This document shows, piece by piece, positions 9,986 to 22,735 of a DNA stretch of 64,000 nucleotides. The stretch's first letter is position 1. Each line of letters opens with the position of its first letter. Below the pieces are notes generated by a model. It was not told the DNA's origin. It was given only the letters and a program-made list of their open reading frames with translations, and did no database searches. The translations under genes were made by a program, and so were the position numbers. The stretch is from Przewalskia tangutica (taxonomy: Eukaryota; Streptophyta; Magnoliopsida; Solanales; Solanaceae), in contig CM056728.1 of NCBI GenBank assembly GCA_029844215.1, positions 83,265,676 to 83,329,675 on the forward strand, given 5' to 3'.

Positions 9986-11748
9986 GCTAACCTCGACATA
10001 ACAAGTCGGGGGTAAGTGATATAATACCGGATAAGCGCTATCGTTAAACAACATAAGCTCAACAAGAAAACCCCCTTACACAAACGTCACAAGACACTAA
10101 CACACGTAGCGTCATAACATGTTTACTTATCAAACCAACAAGAAAGTATTACAAGGCTATCACACGCCAACATAGTCAAGTTACTCACACAAAGTCACAC
10201 GATACCGTAGTATCAAAATAGAGTAACTATCTTTTAAGTAAACCAAAACAATTTCCATACCTTCTTTTAAACCAATCTTAAGACAAACGCATGCCTTATT
10301 TTAAACCATTTTAAGACAAAACCATGCCTTCCTTTAAAACAAAGACACTTTTCCTTTTTAAAGTCAAGTAGCAATATACTTTTTAAACCAAGTGTCTTAC
10401 TCTTTTAAAAACAAGTAACCTATACCATTAAATCAAGTTACTTCTCCTTTTCCAAAATCAAGTTGTTTATAAGTCAAGTCTCTTTACTTCAAAAATCGAT
10501 CTCTAAATCTTTAAATCATATCTTTTAAGAAACCAACCTCCAACTGTTAAAATGCCAAGTTATTATTTTAAATCCAATGATAAATCATTCTTTTGTTTTC
10601 ATAAAGTCGTTATAAATAACTTCCCATAAAGCTATTATAATACTTTATGTTTTAAACAAACCAAGGACAACTATTCTCATTTTCGAAATCAAGATAACTT
10701 TATTCTTTAAAAGACCACACACCCATTACTCATGAATGAGGTTTTACAACTTTTTAACATAATTCAAGTCCTTAATATTTCATAACAAGTCACTTAACTT
10801 TGGAATCAAGTCAAGGACACAAAAGGAATATCAAATTCCTTTAAACACACGTCGTCTACGCATATATATATTTCACAATAATCATGCTAGAAAGGATAGG
10901 AAGAGGTTCACATACATCGCGACGATTATCGACAATTAGCAAACTGCTCCAAAGTACTATAACCCTGCTAGTCTTTTCCACCCTTCAAGTAGAATACGCT
11001 ACTCGTAGTACTTCAACCTATCATGGCCCTAAAACGTTTATTAACTTCTAGATCCGCCGTAGAATATTTCTAAGTACAAGGTTCCATTTTTTAAGGAAAA
11101 TTCAGCCGCACCTCCCCATGACCACATAAATAACCTCCACTATCAAGGCGCTACGTGCCAACAACTCGAGGATTACACGTCTAACCTGACGTGTACAATT
11201 CTGCCCAATAATACTACAAGTCTCATAAATACATCCAATGTAAATACTGATTCAATTCTTATCAATATTCATTCTATATATAGTATACTCAACTATACAT
11301 TACTCTGACATGTAATTTCCAATTACAATAGGGGATAAAGATCATTACCTCGATAAGCCCAAAATTATCCAAGATTTATAAGTCGATCCTGAGCAACGTT
11401 TAGCTCCAATTCCTTACGCTCCAACCCGCTCCAAGCAACCCTTAGAATTTTCTAAACAACTTCTCTTAACACTTCAACTCCAAAAAGTGAAGAACACTTA
11501 GGCTTAAACCATGGCAAGTTTCGGCCAAGGGGGGGATTCTAGGGCTAGGGGTGTGAAATCTTTTCCAACTCTTGGTACATAATCTTCCTAACACCCTAAG
11601 GAAGAACACTTATAAGTTTAAGGATTTTTGGACAACTTTTGGCTAAGGGGGAGGGCTAAAAACCGAGAACCACAAGGAGAGGGGAGGGAGTATTTCAAGT
11701 CTTGAAAACTCTCAAGTGTTGGATGAAATAAGTCTTGTAACAAGGGGG

Positions 11749-11757
11749 TATTTATAG
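11749..11757 (-). promoter_or_regulatory. TATA box, LTR A2
   Basis: CTATAAATA on the minus strand followed by CCCCCTTG, in the same position as in LTR A1. Confidence 0.7.
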
Positions 11758-11870
11758 AGAAATCAAGGGCCAAGATCATAGCAAGTGTGTGGTCAAGATT
11801 GGGCCAAGTGTGTGAGGGTTCATCAACCAAATGTCCACCACAACTTTGAGACATGTGTCCACCACAACAA

Positions 11871-11898
11871 TGAGACATGTGGCTAGCCACATGTCTCA
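11871..11898. repeat. 28-bp perfect palindrome in U3 (LTR A2)
   Basis: Same perfect palindrome (half-site TGAGACATGTGGCT) as in LTR A1, unchanged although nearby GC-rich sequence differs. Confidence 0.85.
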
Positions 11899-12275
11899 GA
11901 AAACGTCCAAGGCCCCCCTAACTTTCGGCCATAGGGCTACATGGGATGCCATGTGTCGCCCTCCTACTCGTCCAAAATATTTCATCTTCCGAAAATATCT
12001 GTAATGCCACAAATTTCGAAAATAAAGTGGGCCTACAAGTAAATTCCTCATGGGCCCACGTGACCGATTCCGAAATAAAATTCCATAATTCTAAAATAAT
12101 CCCTAAGTCGAATACCAAATCTGGGAATCCAATTCCCATTAACGAACCTTTTTCCTTCACAAAAATCCGGAAACTTTTCCGTCGAAAAATCACATCTTTC
12201 TTCCTTTCCAATTTTAATGTCGTATTTTCGTACGTACGTCCTCGTATACATACTCTAGAACTACGGGGTGTAACA

Positions 12276-12319
12276 TTCTTCCCCCCTTAGAAACATTCGT
12301 CCCGAATGTTCCTTCTAAG
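12276..12319 (-). other. Polypurine tract and stem-loop, internal A3
   Basis: PPT AAGGGGGGAAGAA with the intact bulged stem-loop at 12286-12319, the same as beside LTR A1. Confidence 0.85.
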
Positions 12320-12662
12320 TCTCCAAGCATACCTGCCGGTATAGTCTCCCCTACTATACTTATGAAACCAATTATGCCACATGGCCATAATACAACATCT
12401 GTATAAAAATTCACATCCAAGCCAACGAAAAATCATCTCTAAAGCGTATAACAATACTAATAGCTCCACCCATGGTCAAAGGATACTTTCTTCACATCTT
12501 TACTTATAAAAGGACACTTCCTTCTTAACACATCTTCGCCTCTTTTCTTACTTGTCGTACCCTCGCCGTACACTCGAACTCTCCCTAATATACGTACCAC
12601 ATTTACTGTCATTGCTTGATTTTCAAAATCTCTGGTTACTATCTCGACTTGGTCATCATTAG

Positions 12663-13263
12663 CGGGAACACTGGATGGATCTCGACACTCTTCCAAACAT
12701 AGCAACATGGAAGGCGGACGTCTGCCTCTAAGTCGGACAACGGTGCTAACTTATAGGCAACGGCCTATTCTACAAAGCGATGCGAAAAGGCCTAAAGTAC
12801 CTCGGGCTAAGTTTCCCTGCTTTCCAAATCTCGTCACACGCCAGGGGTGGTACCTTGAAGACCACCGTCCAATGAACTCCAGTGTCGGCGCCGATTATCC
12901 GCATGACTTACGGTGACTGCAGTGCTAATAACCTCTTACGGATAAGCTTCACCTATCCACATCTTGCGAATCAAGTATGGACCAACTATCTGAACCTTTC
13001 CAACCTCGAACCAATCGGTGCAACCTACACTTCCGCCCATACAAGGATTCATAAGGCGACATCCGAATCGAAATGGTAGCTATTATAACACTCGCTCAAC
13101 AAGAGGCAAATAATCCTTACTACCACGAAATCAAAACACGCCCGCAACCTATCCTCAAAATGTCGGGATAAAGCGCTTGTTTGTCCGTCGGCGAGGTGAA
13201 TGCAATCGAGACTCACTGAGTTCCTAACCACTTTGGTAAAATCTCCGAAACAAAAGAAATAGC
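12663..13263 (-). pseudogene. Integrase C-terminal half, unit A3
   Basis: It matches the A2 copy base by base with gaps. Visible pieces are HFEDRLRAC, IICLLLSECYNSYHF, the GPY/F-like module in broken frame, and the DPSSVPANDD tail at about 12660. Small deletions disrupt the PYEALYGRKC region. It lacks catalytic aspartates, as in all A units. Confidence 0.8.
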
Positions 13264-13799
13264 GAAAAGCGGGCTCCATGCTGTCATAAAATAAAAGTAG
13301 GAACCGTGCGGCGCTTACAATCTTCCCGATAAATAACATCTCGCATAACCTGCGTAGTAAGCGATCTGGTGAAAGACAAGATGGGCTGACCTCATCGTCC
13401 GACTCATGGTCGAACGCGTCTGAACTCGTCTGACGATTAACTAAACTTGGGCCTTGCATCCTCGAGACCTTATCACATAGCGGGACCACTACCAACCGAC
13501 ATCACCCATTCCATACTCTGGTTGACCGAAATGAGTCAAAACCCGACCCACTTTCATTTCACACCACTCGTGGACTTATCACGTGAATATACTCCACGTA
13601 TACAATGTACCCGACAATGATCAAGCGTCTGATCCTTTCCTCAAGATGGCCTTGCATCTAAGGTCTCCATGGTTATCTGTATTCTATGGCTCAAAATTTT
13701 CTCGTCCCCAGACTTACCCTTTTTAACTACCCATGTAATTATCCCACCTAACACAATGCTATCCGTACATAGCACTCCACATGTATCTACCATAACGAC

Positions 13800-15265
13800 C
13801 TAAACAAGTCTCTTAAGGGCTGAAGATATCTCTATAACTACTGCCTTACTTTCCCTTTGTCGCTCTCATCAAATCTTGCTCGGTGGCGCGTAACTACTGA
13901 AGGTGATGAACCAGCGATCCGAAGGTGAGTCGTAACATTCGCGCCACCTGGTCGGACAATTTCATAAAATGGCCTGCTGTCATAAGCCTAATAAGCTATC
14001 TAAGTAGTGACACTCCCATAAGAACACCTACCACAACGGCCATACCGGGTGGGGTGGCCTCTCTCAGCTAACACCCTTCCTCTCCGAACCATGAATCTGC
14101 AAGACACAGTAGGCTAAGTCATCCCACCGTATCCCTCCTACTAGGATATTCTCTCCTCACATGGCCCGACGGCATTGGTAAAACAAGCATTAGTAAAAAG
14201 CGACATTTCGGGATGACGCCTACCGCAGTGAACACCGAGGAAGCGAATCTGGTGGCTAGAACATGTAAATCGTGAACCGAGAAACCACGGAGTTGACCAA
14301 CTCCTAAATACCGAGCGTCTGAAGTGCAGCGGAGGACCACTCTGTCTTGGCGGGCGCATAACCGATCTGCTTTGAGAAGGTCGCCTCGAAAGTTACAAAG
14401 GACCTGCTGTTACGGCCTCTTCGCTGTTCTTGGTTAATCCGTCGATCTCTACGTTCCTCGATGCTGCGCATAAGCTTTGTATGCGGGCAACGCGTCCATA
14501 CTGACGAAAAGTTACTCTTGTACCTTCGCCCACTAGATAATCGTCAAGTCTGTGACATATCGATGCACACTATCCTCCATATGCGCACTAAAGCGGGGAC
14601 ATAACGAGCGATGAGTCAAACTCGATCTTGTATTCCCAAACCGTCCGCCGTTACGCCTCAACATCATAAATCCATCTGCGAGCTCTCATCGTGGCGAGGC
14701 AAGAAGTGTGTAAATGCCTCACGAGAACTTCGTCCCAACCGGTGGAGGCGCGTGCTCCCCACGGGGCGGTTCCCGTCATCAAACGATCATTGCAGTATCA
14801 CGCAGCCGATGTGAACCTAATACCACCGACTCTGTCTCTGAGGCCTCGATCACTCACATGATCCGCTATAACTGTCGTATAAACTCCTGAGGATTATCCT
14901 CAGTCCTCGACCCATAGAACTCTGGTGGTACGACTCAAAAAGTCCGAAGTTTCAAAGGTCGGCTCAGGGTGTATGCAGTACAGCCGGCCCCGTCTATCCT
15001 CATGCCTCGCTTCTGGCCAGCTAATCGGGCCATCTTCTCGTAACCATATCCTCTGTTCCTGGCCATGGGACTAGAGGCTCAGGTATCGTGGTCTCTGTAT
15101 CTACTGCTGCTGCTCTAAACTCTCATGGGGCTAGCGGCGTCGCAGAACTCCCCGAATGAAGCACTGTCTCGTGAATGGCGGGCACTGTGCCTCGTAACCA
15201 TGTATTCTACTCATGACTCCTCTGCTGCCTTGCCATACGGGCTCTGGTTGCCTGCGTAGAGGCAT
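13800..15265 (-). pseudogene. gag remnant, unit A3
   Basis: The start ATG is at 15263-15265. The nucleocapsid region (14141-14359) reads NACFTNA and then drifts out of frame before the second half of the knuckle. A TAG at 13800-13802 matches the gag stop of other units. This is one of the most frame-disrupted gag copies. Confidence 0.8.
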
Positions 15266-15447
15266 AACTAGCACATATGAATACGCGATGAGTCCGACTT
15301 ATAACACAACTCTAAGGCACGATCGCGAGTGAGAAGAATGGAAACCAATCCTAAATATCCTGCGACCTCACGATTATAGGTGTGGTGCAACACGCCGATA
15401 ATCAAGACTCTACTAGATACGGTGCGTAGAGACTTTCAGAGATTAAT

Positions 15448-15459
15448 CGCTCGATACCA
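15448..15459 (-). other. Primer-binding site, unit A3
   Basis: TGGTATCGAGCG on the minus strand, four bases from the LTR end; the same one-base-shorter form as unit A2. Confidence 0.75.
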
Positions 15460-16079
15460 CTTTTGTCACGACCGACTCGGGCGTGTAGTGCCTACCGGGC
15501 ACCTGGTGATCTGACATCGAGAAAATCAGCGAAATAAAAACTTACATGAAACAAGATATCTGATAAGAAAAATAGGCTAACCAAAGCGGTCACCTTTACT
15601 GCGTATATATATAAAAATGATTAAACACGAGCAGTTACATCCCTTTTACAAACCACGCCTGCAACGATTACTACTGACCTCTAAGAATGTAACCACAACT
15701 ACGACGGGACGGGGCCACGCCATACCACGAATGTAAGTACTCTGACGGGGACTATACGCAGATAAGCCTCGGAGAAAGCAGAGCTTCCCAAGCTGAGCTG
15801 TGATCCTATGGCGAGGATCGACAAGCGGTGTACCTCTACTGCGGCATGAGCGGCCCCGAGGAGGTCGATCTGGCAATTATCAGTATGTGAAAGCGTAAAT
15901 CTTGAAATAAAATCATAACATTTTAAAACCAATTACAAATACGTCTGAACAACCAATTTAACGCATACGTAGTGCCACGGCGTAAACAAGAGCAAAATAG
16001 ATATAACGAATTGGTCTTTTCTAGGCGCTAATGATCGAAGCAAGGCGATCGCCCATAGTATCATTATGCGAGCCTAATC

Positions 16080-16370
16080 CTAGAACTCCGCGATCGCGTA
16101 CACCGCTAGGTCGCGTGAGGTATTCGCCGCGTCGGGGTAGCTAACCTCGGCGTCATCACGGACTCCGCGATCGCGTAGTCACTGGACGCGTGAGGTATTC
16201 TCGCGTCGGCGTAACACACGGGTGATCATCCGGAGCTCGCGACTCCGCGTAGGTCACGTAGACCGCGTGAGGTATTCTCGCATCGGCGTAACACGCGGAG
16301 TGATCATCACGGAGCTCCGACTCGCGTAGGTCACGTAGACCGCGTAAGGTATTCGCCGCGTCGGGCGGCT
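16080..16370 (-). repeat. ~85-bp minisatellite in LTR A3
   Basis: Four GAGGTATT-type units, rich in CGCG words where A1 has CGCA; the unit lengths are uneven because of small deletions. Confidence 0.78.
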
Positions 16371-18137
16371 AACCTCGGCATAACAAGTCGGGGGTAAGTG
16401 ATATAATACCGGCATAAGCGCTTATCGTTAAACAACATAAGCATAACAAGAAAACCCCGCTTACACAAGCGTCACAAGACACTAACACCGTGGCGTCATA
16501 ACATGTTTACTTATCAAACCAACAAGAAAGTATTACAAGGCTATCACACGCCAACATAGTCAAGTTACTCACACAAAAGTCACACGATGCAGTAGTATCA
16601 AAATAGAGTAACTATCTTTTAAGTAAACCAAAACAATTTCCATACCTTCTTTTTAAACCAATCTTAAGACAAGCATGCCTTCTTTTTAAACCATTTTAAG
16701 ACAAAACCATGCCTTTAAAACAAAGACACTTTTTCCTTTTTAAAGTCAAGTAGCAATATACTTTTAAACCAAGTGTCTTACTCTTTTAAAAACAAGTAAC
16801 CTATACCATTAAATCAAGTTACTTCTCCTTTTCCAAAATCAAGTTGTTTATAAGTCAAGTCTCTTTACTTCAAAAAATCAGGCTCTAAATCTTTAAATCA
16901 TATCTTTTAAGGAAACCAACCTCCACTGTTAAAATGCCAAGTTATTATTTTAAATCCAATGATAAATCATTCTTTTGTTTTCATAAAGTCGTTATAAATA
17001 ACTTCCCATAAAGCTATTATAATAGCTTTATGTTTTAAACCAACCAAGGACAACTATTCTCATTTTCGAAATCAAGATAACTTTATTCTTTAAAAGACCA
17101 CACACCCATTACTCATGAATGAGGTTTTACAACTTTGTAACATAATTCAAGTCCTTAATATTTCATAACAAGTCACTTAACTTGGGAATCAAGTCAAGGA
17201 CACAAAAGTAATATCAAATTCCTTTAAACACCGCGTCGTCTACCGCACTATATATATTTCACAATAATCATGCTAGAAAGGATAGGAAGAGGTTCACATA
17301 CATCGCGACGATTATCGACAATTAGCAAACTGCTCCAAAGTACTATAACCCTGCTAGTCTTTTCCACCCTTCAAGTAGAATACGCTACTCGTAATCTTGA
17401 CCTATAATGGCCATAAAGCGTTTATTAACTTCTAGATCCGCCGTAGAATATTTCTAAGTACAAGGTTCCATATTCTACGGAAAATTCAGCGACACCTCCC
17501 CCCATGACCACATAAATAACCTCACTATCAAGGCGCTACCGGCCAACAACTCGAGGATTACACGTCTAACCTGGCGTGTACAATTCTGCCATGATAATAC
17601 TACAAGTCTCATGTAAATACGATCGATGTAAATACTGATTCAATTCTTATCAATATTCATTCTATATATAGTATACTCAACTATACATTACTCTGACATG
17701 TAATTTCCAATTACAATAGGGGGATAAAGATCATTACCTCGATAAGCCCAAAATTATCCAAGATTTATAAGTCGATCCTGAGCAACGTTTAGCTCCAATT
17801 CCTTACGCTCCAACCCGCTCCAATCAACCCTTAGAATTTTCTAAACAACTTCTCTTAACACTTCAACTCCAAAAAGTGAAGAACACTTAGGCTTAAACCA
17901 TGGCAAGTTTCGGCCAAGGGGGGGATTCTAGGGCTAGGGGTGTGAAATCTTTTCCAACTCTTGGTACATAATCTTCCTAACACCCTAAGGAAGAACACTT
18001 ATAAGTTTAAGGATTTTTGGACAACTTTTGGCTAAGGGGGAGGGCTAAAAACCGAGAACCACAAGGAGAGGGGAGGGAGTATTTCAAGTCTTGAAAACTC
18101 TCAAGTGTTGGATGAAATAAGTCTTGTAACAAGGGGG

Positions 18138-18146
18138 TATTTATAG
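18138..18146 (-). promoter_or_regulatory. TATA box, LTR A3
   Basis: CTATAAATA followed by CCCCCTTG on the minus strand, conserved in position. Confidence 0.7.
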
Positions 18147-18260
18147 AGAAATCAAGGGCTAAGATCATAGCAAGTGTGTGGTCAAGATTGGGCCAAGTGT
18201 GTGTGGGTTCTTCCAACCAAATGTCCACCACAACTTTGAGACATGTGTCCACCACAACAA

Positions 18261-18288
18261 TGAGACATGTGGCTAGCCACATGTCTCA
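18261..18288. repeat. 28-bp perfect palindrome in U3 (LTR A3)
   Basis: Intact copy of the palindrome with half-site TGAGACATGTGGCT, about 120 bases from the TATA box. Confidence 0.85.
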
Positions 18289-18652
18289 ACGTCGAGGCCC
18301 CAACTTTCGGCCATAGGGCCACGTGGGGTGCCATGTGTCGCCTCTGCTCGTCCAAAATATTTCATCTTAGAAAATATACGTAATGCCACAAATTTCGAAA
18401 ATAAAGTGGGCCCTACAAGTAAATTCCTCCATGGGCCCACGTGACCAATTCGGAAATAAAATTCCATAAGTCTAAAATAATCCCGAAGTCCGAATACCAA
18501 ATGGGAATCAATTCCCGTTAACGAACCTTTTCCTTCACAAAAATCCGGAAACTTTTAGTCGAAAAATCACATCTTTCTTCCTTTCCAATTTTAATGTCGT
18601 ATTTTCGTACGTATGTCCTCGTATACATACTCTAGAACTACGGGGTGTAACA

Positions 18653-18696
18653 TTCTTCCCCCCTTAGAAACATTCATCCCGAATGTTCCTTCTAAG
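18653..18696 (-). other. Polypurine tract and stem-loop, internal A4
   Basis: PPT with six G residues and the stem-loop at 18663-18696. One arm base differs (ACATTCA for ACATTCG), which breaks the pair next to the loop. Confidence 0.82.
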
Positions 18697-19038
18697 TCTC
18701 AAGCATACTGTAGGTATAGTCTCCCTCTTATACTTATGAAACCAATTATGCCACACATGGCCATAATCTGACATCTGTAAAAATTCACATCCAAGCCAAC
18801 GAAAAATCATCTCTAAAGCGTATAACAATACTAATAGCTCCACCCATGGTCCAAAGGATACTTTCTTCACATCTTTACTTATAAAAGGACACTTCCATCT
18901 TCTTAACACATCTTCGCCTCTTTTCTTTACTTGTCGTACCTCGCCGTACACTCGAACTCTCCTAATATACGTACCACATTTCTTTCATTGCTTGATTTTC
19001 AAAATCTAAGGTTACTATCTCGACTTGGTCATCATTAG

Positions 19039-19644
19039 CGGGAACACTCTGGATGGATCTCGATACTCTTGAAACATAGTAACATGGAAGGCCGGACGTC
19101 TGCCGCCTCTAAGTCGGATGGCAATGCTAACTTATAGGCAACCTGGCCTATTCTACAAGCGATCTGAAAAGGCCTAAAGTACCTCGGGCTAAGTTTCCCC
19201 TGCTTTCCAAATCTCGTCACACCGCCAGGGGTGGTACCTTGAAGACCCACGTCGACTGAACTCCAAGTGTCGGCCCGATTATCCATGCGACTTACGTGAC
19301 TCTGACGCTAATAACCTCTTACGGATAAGCTTCACCTATCCACATCTTGCCGAATCAAGTATGGACCAACTATCTGAACCTTTCCAACCTCGAACCAATC
19401 GGCCTACACTTCCGCCCGTACAAGGCTTCGTAAGGCGACATCAGAATCTGAAATTGTAGCTATTATAACACTCGCTCCAAGAGGCAAATAATCCTTACGA
19501 CTACCACGAAATCAAAACAGGCCCATGACTATCCTCAAAATGTCGGGATAAAGCGCGTTGTTTGTCCGTCGGCGAGGTGAATGCAATCTGAGACTCACTG
19601 AGTTCCTAACCCGCTGGTAAAACCTCCGAAACAAAGAAATAGCG
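19039..19644 (-). pseudogene. Integrase C-terminal half, unit A4
   Basis: The GPY/F-like module is the clearest part (19035-19286): TPGGVTRFGKQGKLSPRYF, RPFQIACRIGQVAYKLALP, SDLEAADV. The PYEALYGRKC region is out of frame. It lacks the catalytic aspartates. Confidence 0.83.
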
Positions 19645-20169
19645 AAAAGCGGGCTCCTGCTGTCATAAAATAAAAGTAGGAACCCGTGCGACCTTACAAT
19701 CTTCACGATAAATAACATCTCGCATAACCTGCGAGTAAGCGATCTGATGAAAGACAAAATGGTGACCTCGTCGTCCGGACTCTTTGGTCGAGCGCGTCTG
19801 AACTCGTCTGACGATTAACTAAACTTGGGCCTTGCATCCTCGAGACCTTATCACATAGCGGGACCACTACCAAGTGACATCACCCGTTCCATACTAGGTT
19901 GACCGAAATGAGTCAAAACCGACCACTTTCATTTCACACCACTCGTGGACTTATCATATGAATATACTCCACGTATACAATGTACCCGACAATGATCAAG
20001 CGTCTGATCCTTTCCTCAAGATGGCCTTGCATCTAAGGTCTCCGTGGTTATCGTATTCTATGGCTCAAAATTTTCGTCCCGGACTTACCGCTTTTTAACT
20101 ACCCGTATAATTATCCACCTAACACAATACTATCCGTACATAGCACTCCACGTGTATCTACCATAACGA

Positions 20170-21651
20170 CTAAACAAGTCTCTTGAAGTGAAGATATCTC
20201 TGTAACTCTTGCCTCACTTTCCACTTTGTCGCTCTAATCAAATCTTGCTCTGTGGGCGCGTAACTCTGAAGGTGATGAACGACCACGATCCCGAATTTGA
20301 GTCGTAACATTCGCGCCACCTGCAGTCGGACAATTTCTGCAAAATGGCCTTGTCATGAGCCTAATAAGCTATCTAAGTAGTGACACTCCCATAAGAACAC
20401 CTACCACAACGGCCATGCAGGGTGGGGTGGCCTCCTGCAGCTAACACCCTTCCTCTCAGAACCACTTTGAATCTGGCCCGGCACAGTAGGCTAAGTCATC
20501 CCACTGTATCCCTCCTACTAGGATATTCTCTCCTCGCATGGCCACGGCGGCTGGTAAAACAAGCGTTAGTAAAAGACGACATTTCGGGATGGCGCCTACC
20601 ACCAGTGAACAACGAGGAAAAGCGAATCTGGTGGCTAGAACTATGTAAATCGTGAACGAAACCACGGAGTTGACCAACTCCTAAATACCCGAGCGTCACG
20701 AAGTGCGGAGGACCACTCTGTCTTGGCGGAGGCGCATAACGATCTGCTGCGAGAAGGTCGCCTCGAAAGTTACCAAAGGACCTGCTGTTACGGCCTCTTA
20801 CTGCTGTTCTTGGTTAATCAGTCGATCTCTACGTTCCTCGATCTGCTGGCATAAGCTTTGTATCGCGAACGCGTCCGTACTGGCGAAGAGTTACTCTTGT
20901 ACCTTCGCCCGCTAGATAATCGTCAAGTCTGTGACATATCGGTGCACACTATCCTCGTATACGCCACTAAAGCGGGGACATAACGAGCGATGAGTCAAAC
21001 TCGTCTGTATTCCCGAACCGTCGCCCGTTACGCCTCGACATCATAAATCCATATGCGAGCTCTCGCCGTGGCGGGGCAAGAAGTGTGTAAGAAATGCCTC
21101 GAGAACTTCGTCCCGACCAGGTGGAGCGCGTGCTCCACAGGATAGTTCCCGTCGTCAAACGATCATTGCGGTATCACGCGGCCGATGTGAACCTAATACC
21201 ACCGACTCTGTCTGCGAGGCCTCGATCACTCGCATGATCCGCTATAAGCGTCGTATAAACTCACGAGGATCATCCTCGGTCCTCGACCCATAGAACTGCG
21301 GTGGTGCAACTCCAAAAAGTCCGAAGTTTCAAGCGGTCGGCTCAGGGTGTATTCAGTTGGCAGGCCCCGTCTATCCTCGTGCCTCGCTTCTGGCCGAGCT
21401 AATGGCGGGCCATCTTACCGTAACCATATCCTCTGTTCTGGCCATGGGACTAGAGGCTCGGTATCGTGGTCTCTGTAGCTCTGCTTCTTTGCTCTAAACT
21501 CTCGTGGGGCTAGCGGCGTCGCGAACTCCCGAATGAAGCTTTGTCTCGGGTAATGGCGGGCTGTGCCTCGTAACCATTTGTATTCTACTCATGACTCCTC
21601 TGTTGCCTTGCCACGGGCTTTGGTTGCCTTGCGTGAGGCATAACTAGCACA
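20170..21651 (-). pseudogene. gag remnant, unit A4
   Basis: The start ATG is at 21649-21651. Readable pieces are a capsid segment RELAYGFMMSRRNGRR (20967-21158) and NACFTSRRGHARREYPS in the knuckle (20496-20699), which keeps the Cys-to-Ser and Cys-to-Tyr changes of A2 but has one residue deleted. TAG at 20170-20172 corresponds to the gag stop. Confidence 0.8.
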
Positions 21652-21817
21652 TACGAATACGCGATGAGTCAACTTATAACACGGCTCTAAGGCACGATCT
21701 CGAGTGAGAAGAATGAAACCAATCCTAAATATCCTGCGACCTCACGATTATAGGTATGGTGCGCGACACCGATAATCAAGACTACTAGATACGATGCGTA
21801 GACACTTTCAGGATTAA

Positions 21818-21831
21818 GCGCTCTGATACCA
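21818..21831 (-). other. Primer-binding site, unit A4
   Basis: TGGTATCAGAGCGC on the minus strand, the full-length TCAGAGC form as in A1. Confidence 0.82.
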
Positions 21832-22439
21832 CTTTTGTCACGACCGGACTCGGGCGTGGTAGTGCCTACCGGGCACCTGGTGATCTGACATCGGAGAAAA
21901 TCAGTGAAATAAAAACTTACATGAAATAAGATATCTGATAAGAAAAATAGGCTAACCAAGCGCGCTTCTGCGTATATATATAAAAAGATTAAACACGAGC
22001 AGTTACATCCACTTTTACAAACCACGCCTGCGGTACTACGGACCTCTAAGAATGTAACCACAACTCTGACGGGACGGGGCCGCCATACCACAGATGTAAG
22101 TACTCTGACGACGGACTATACGAAAAGATAAGCCTCGGGAGAAAGCAGGCTTGAAAGCTTTGACGTGATCCTATGGCGAGGATCGACAAGCTGGTGTACC
22201 TCTACTGCGGCATGAGCGGCCCCGAAGGAGTCGATCTGCAATTACCAAGTATGAAAGCGTAAATCTTGAAATAAAATCATAACATTTTAAAACCAATTAC
22301 AAATACGTCACGAACAACGATTTAACGCGCATAGTGCCGCGGCGTAAACAAGAGCAAAATAGATATAACGTGGCCCGGTCTTTTCTGGGCGCTAATGATC
22401 GAAGCAAGGCCGATCGCCCATAGTATCATTATGCGAGCC

Positions 22440-22735
22440 TAATCCGGAACTCCGCGATCGCGTAGACCACGCTAGGTCGCGTGAGGTATTCGCCGCATCG
22501 GGGTAGCTAACCCTCGGCATCATCTGGACTCGCGATCGCGTAGTCACTGGACGCGTGAGGTATTCCTCGTCGGCGTAACACACGGAGTGATCATCTGGAG
22601 CTCCATGACTCGCGTAGGTCACGTAGACCGCGTGAGGTATTCCTCGCATCGGCGTAACACACCGGGTGATCATCACGGAGCTCGCGACTCCGCATAGGTC
22701 ACGTAGACCGCGTAAGGTATTCGCCGCGTCGGGCG
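22440..22735 (-). repeat. ~85-bp minisatellite in LTR A4
   Basis: Four GGTATT-marked units; the third and fourth keep the CACGTAGACCGCGT word. Confidence 0.78.

Larger units (their letters stand above)
9086..12275 (-). mobile_element. LTR A2
   Basis: This LTR is 3190 bp with TG/CA ends. It shares with A4 the variants A at 11815 (GTGTGAGGG), A at 10298 and A at 10658, and carries G at 11435. The minisatellite lies at about 9700-9985, the leader hairpin at 11174-11195 (loop lengthened), and the AT-rich stretch at about 10080-10850, which is nearly base-for-base the same as in A1. Confidence 0.93.
12276..15463 (-). mobile_element. Internal region A3
   Basis: This 3188-bp region has the same gene order as A2 (gag, spacer at 13264-13799, integrase 3' half). 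Its GC-rich parts have lost many one- to three-base pieces relative to A2, so no long Gag segment stays open, while AT-rich segments of the spacer such as 13680-13800 match A2 almost exactly. Confidence 0.88.
15464..18652 (-). mobile_element. LTR A3
   Basis: This LTR is 3189 bp. It shares T at 17824 and T at 17209 with A1 and not with other copies, and has T at 18204 and C at 17041 like A1. The minisatellite lies at about 16080-16370. The AT-rich stretch (16500-17220) differs from A1 only by single bases and homopolymer lengths. Confidence 0.93.
18653..21835 (-). mobile_element. Internal region A4
   Basis: This 3183-bp region holds gag, a spacer (19645-20169) and the integrase 3' half in the same order as A2, with dense small indels in GC-rich parts. 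Confidence 0.88.
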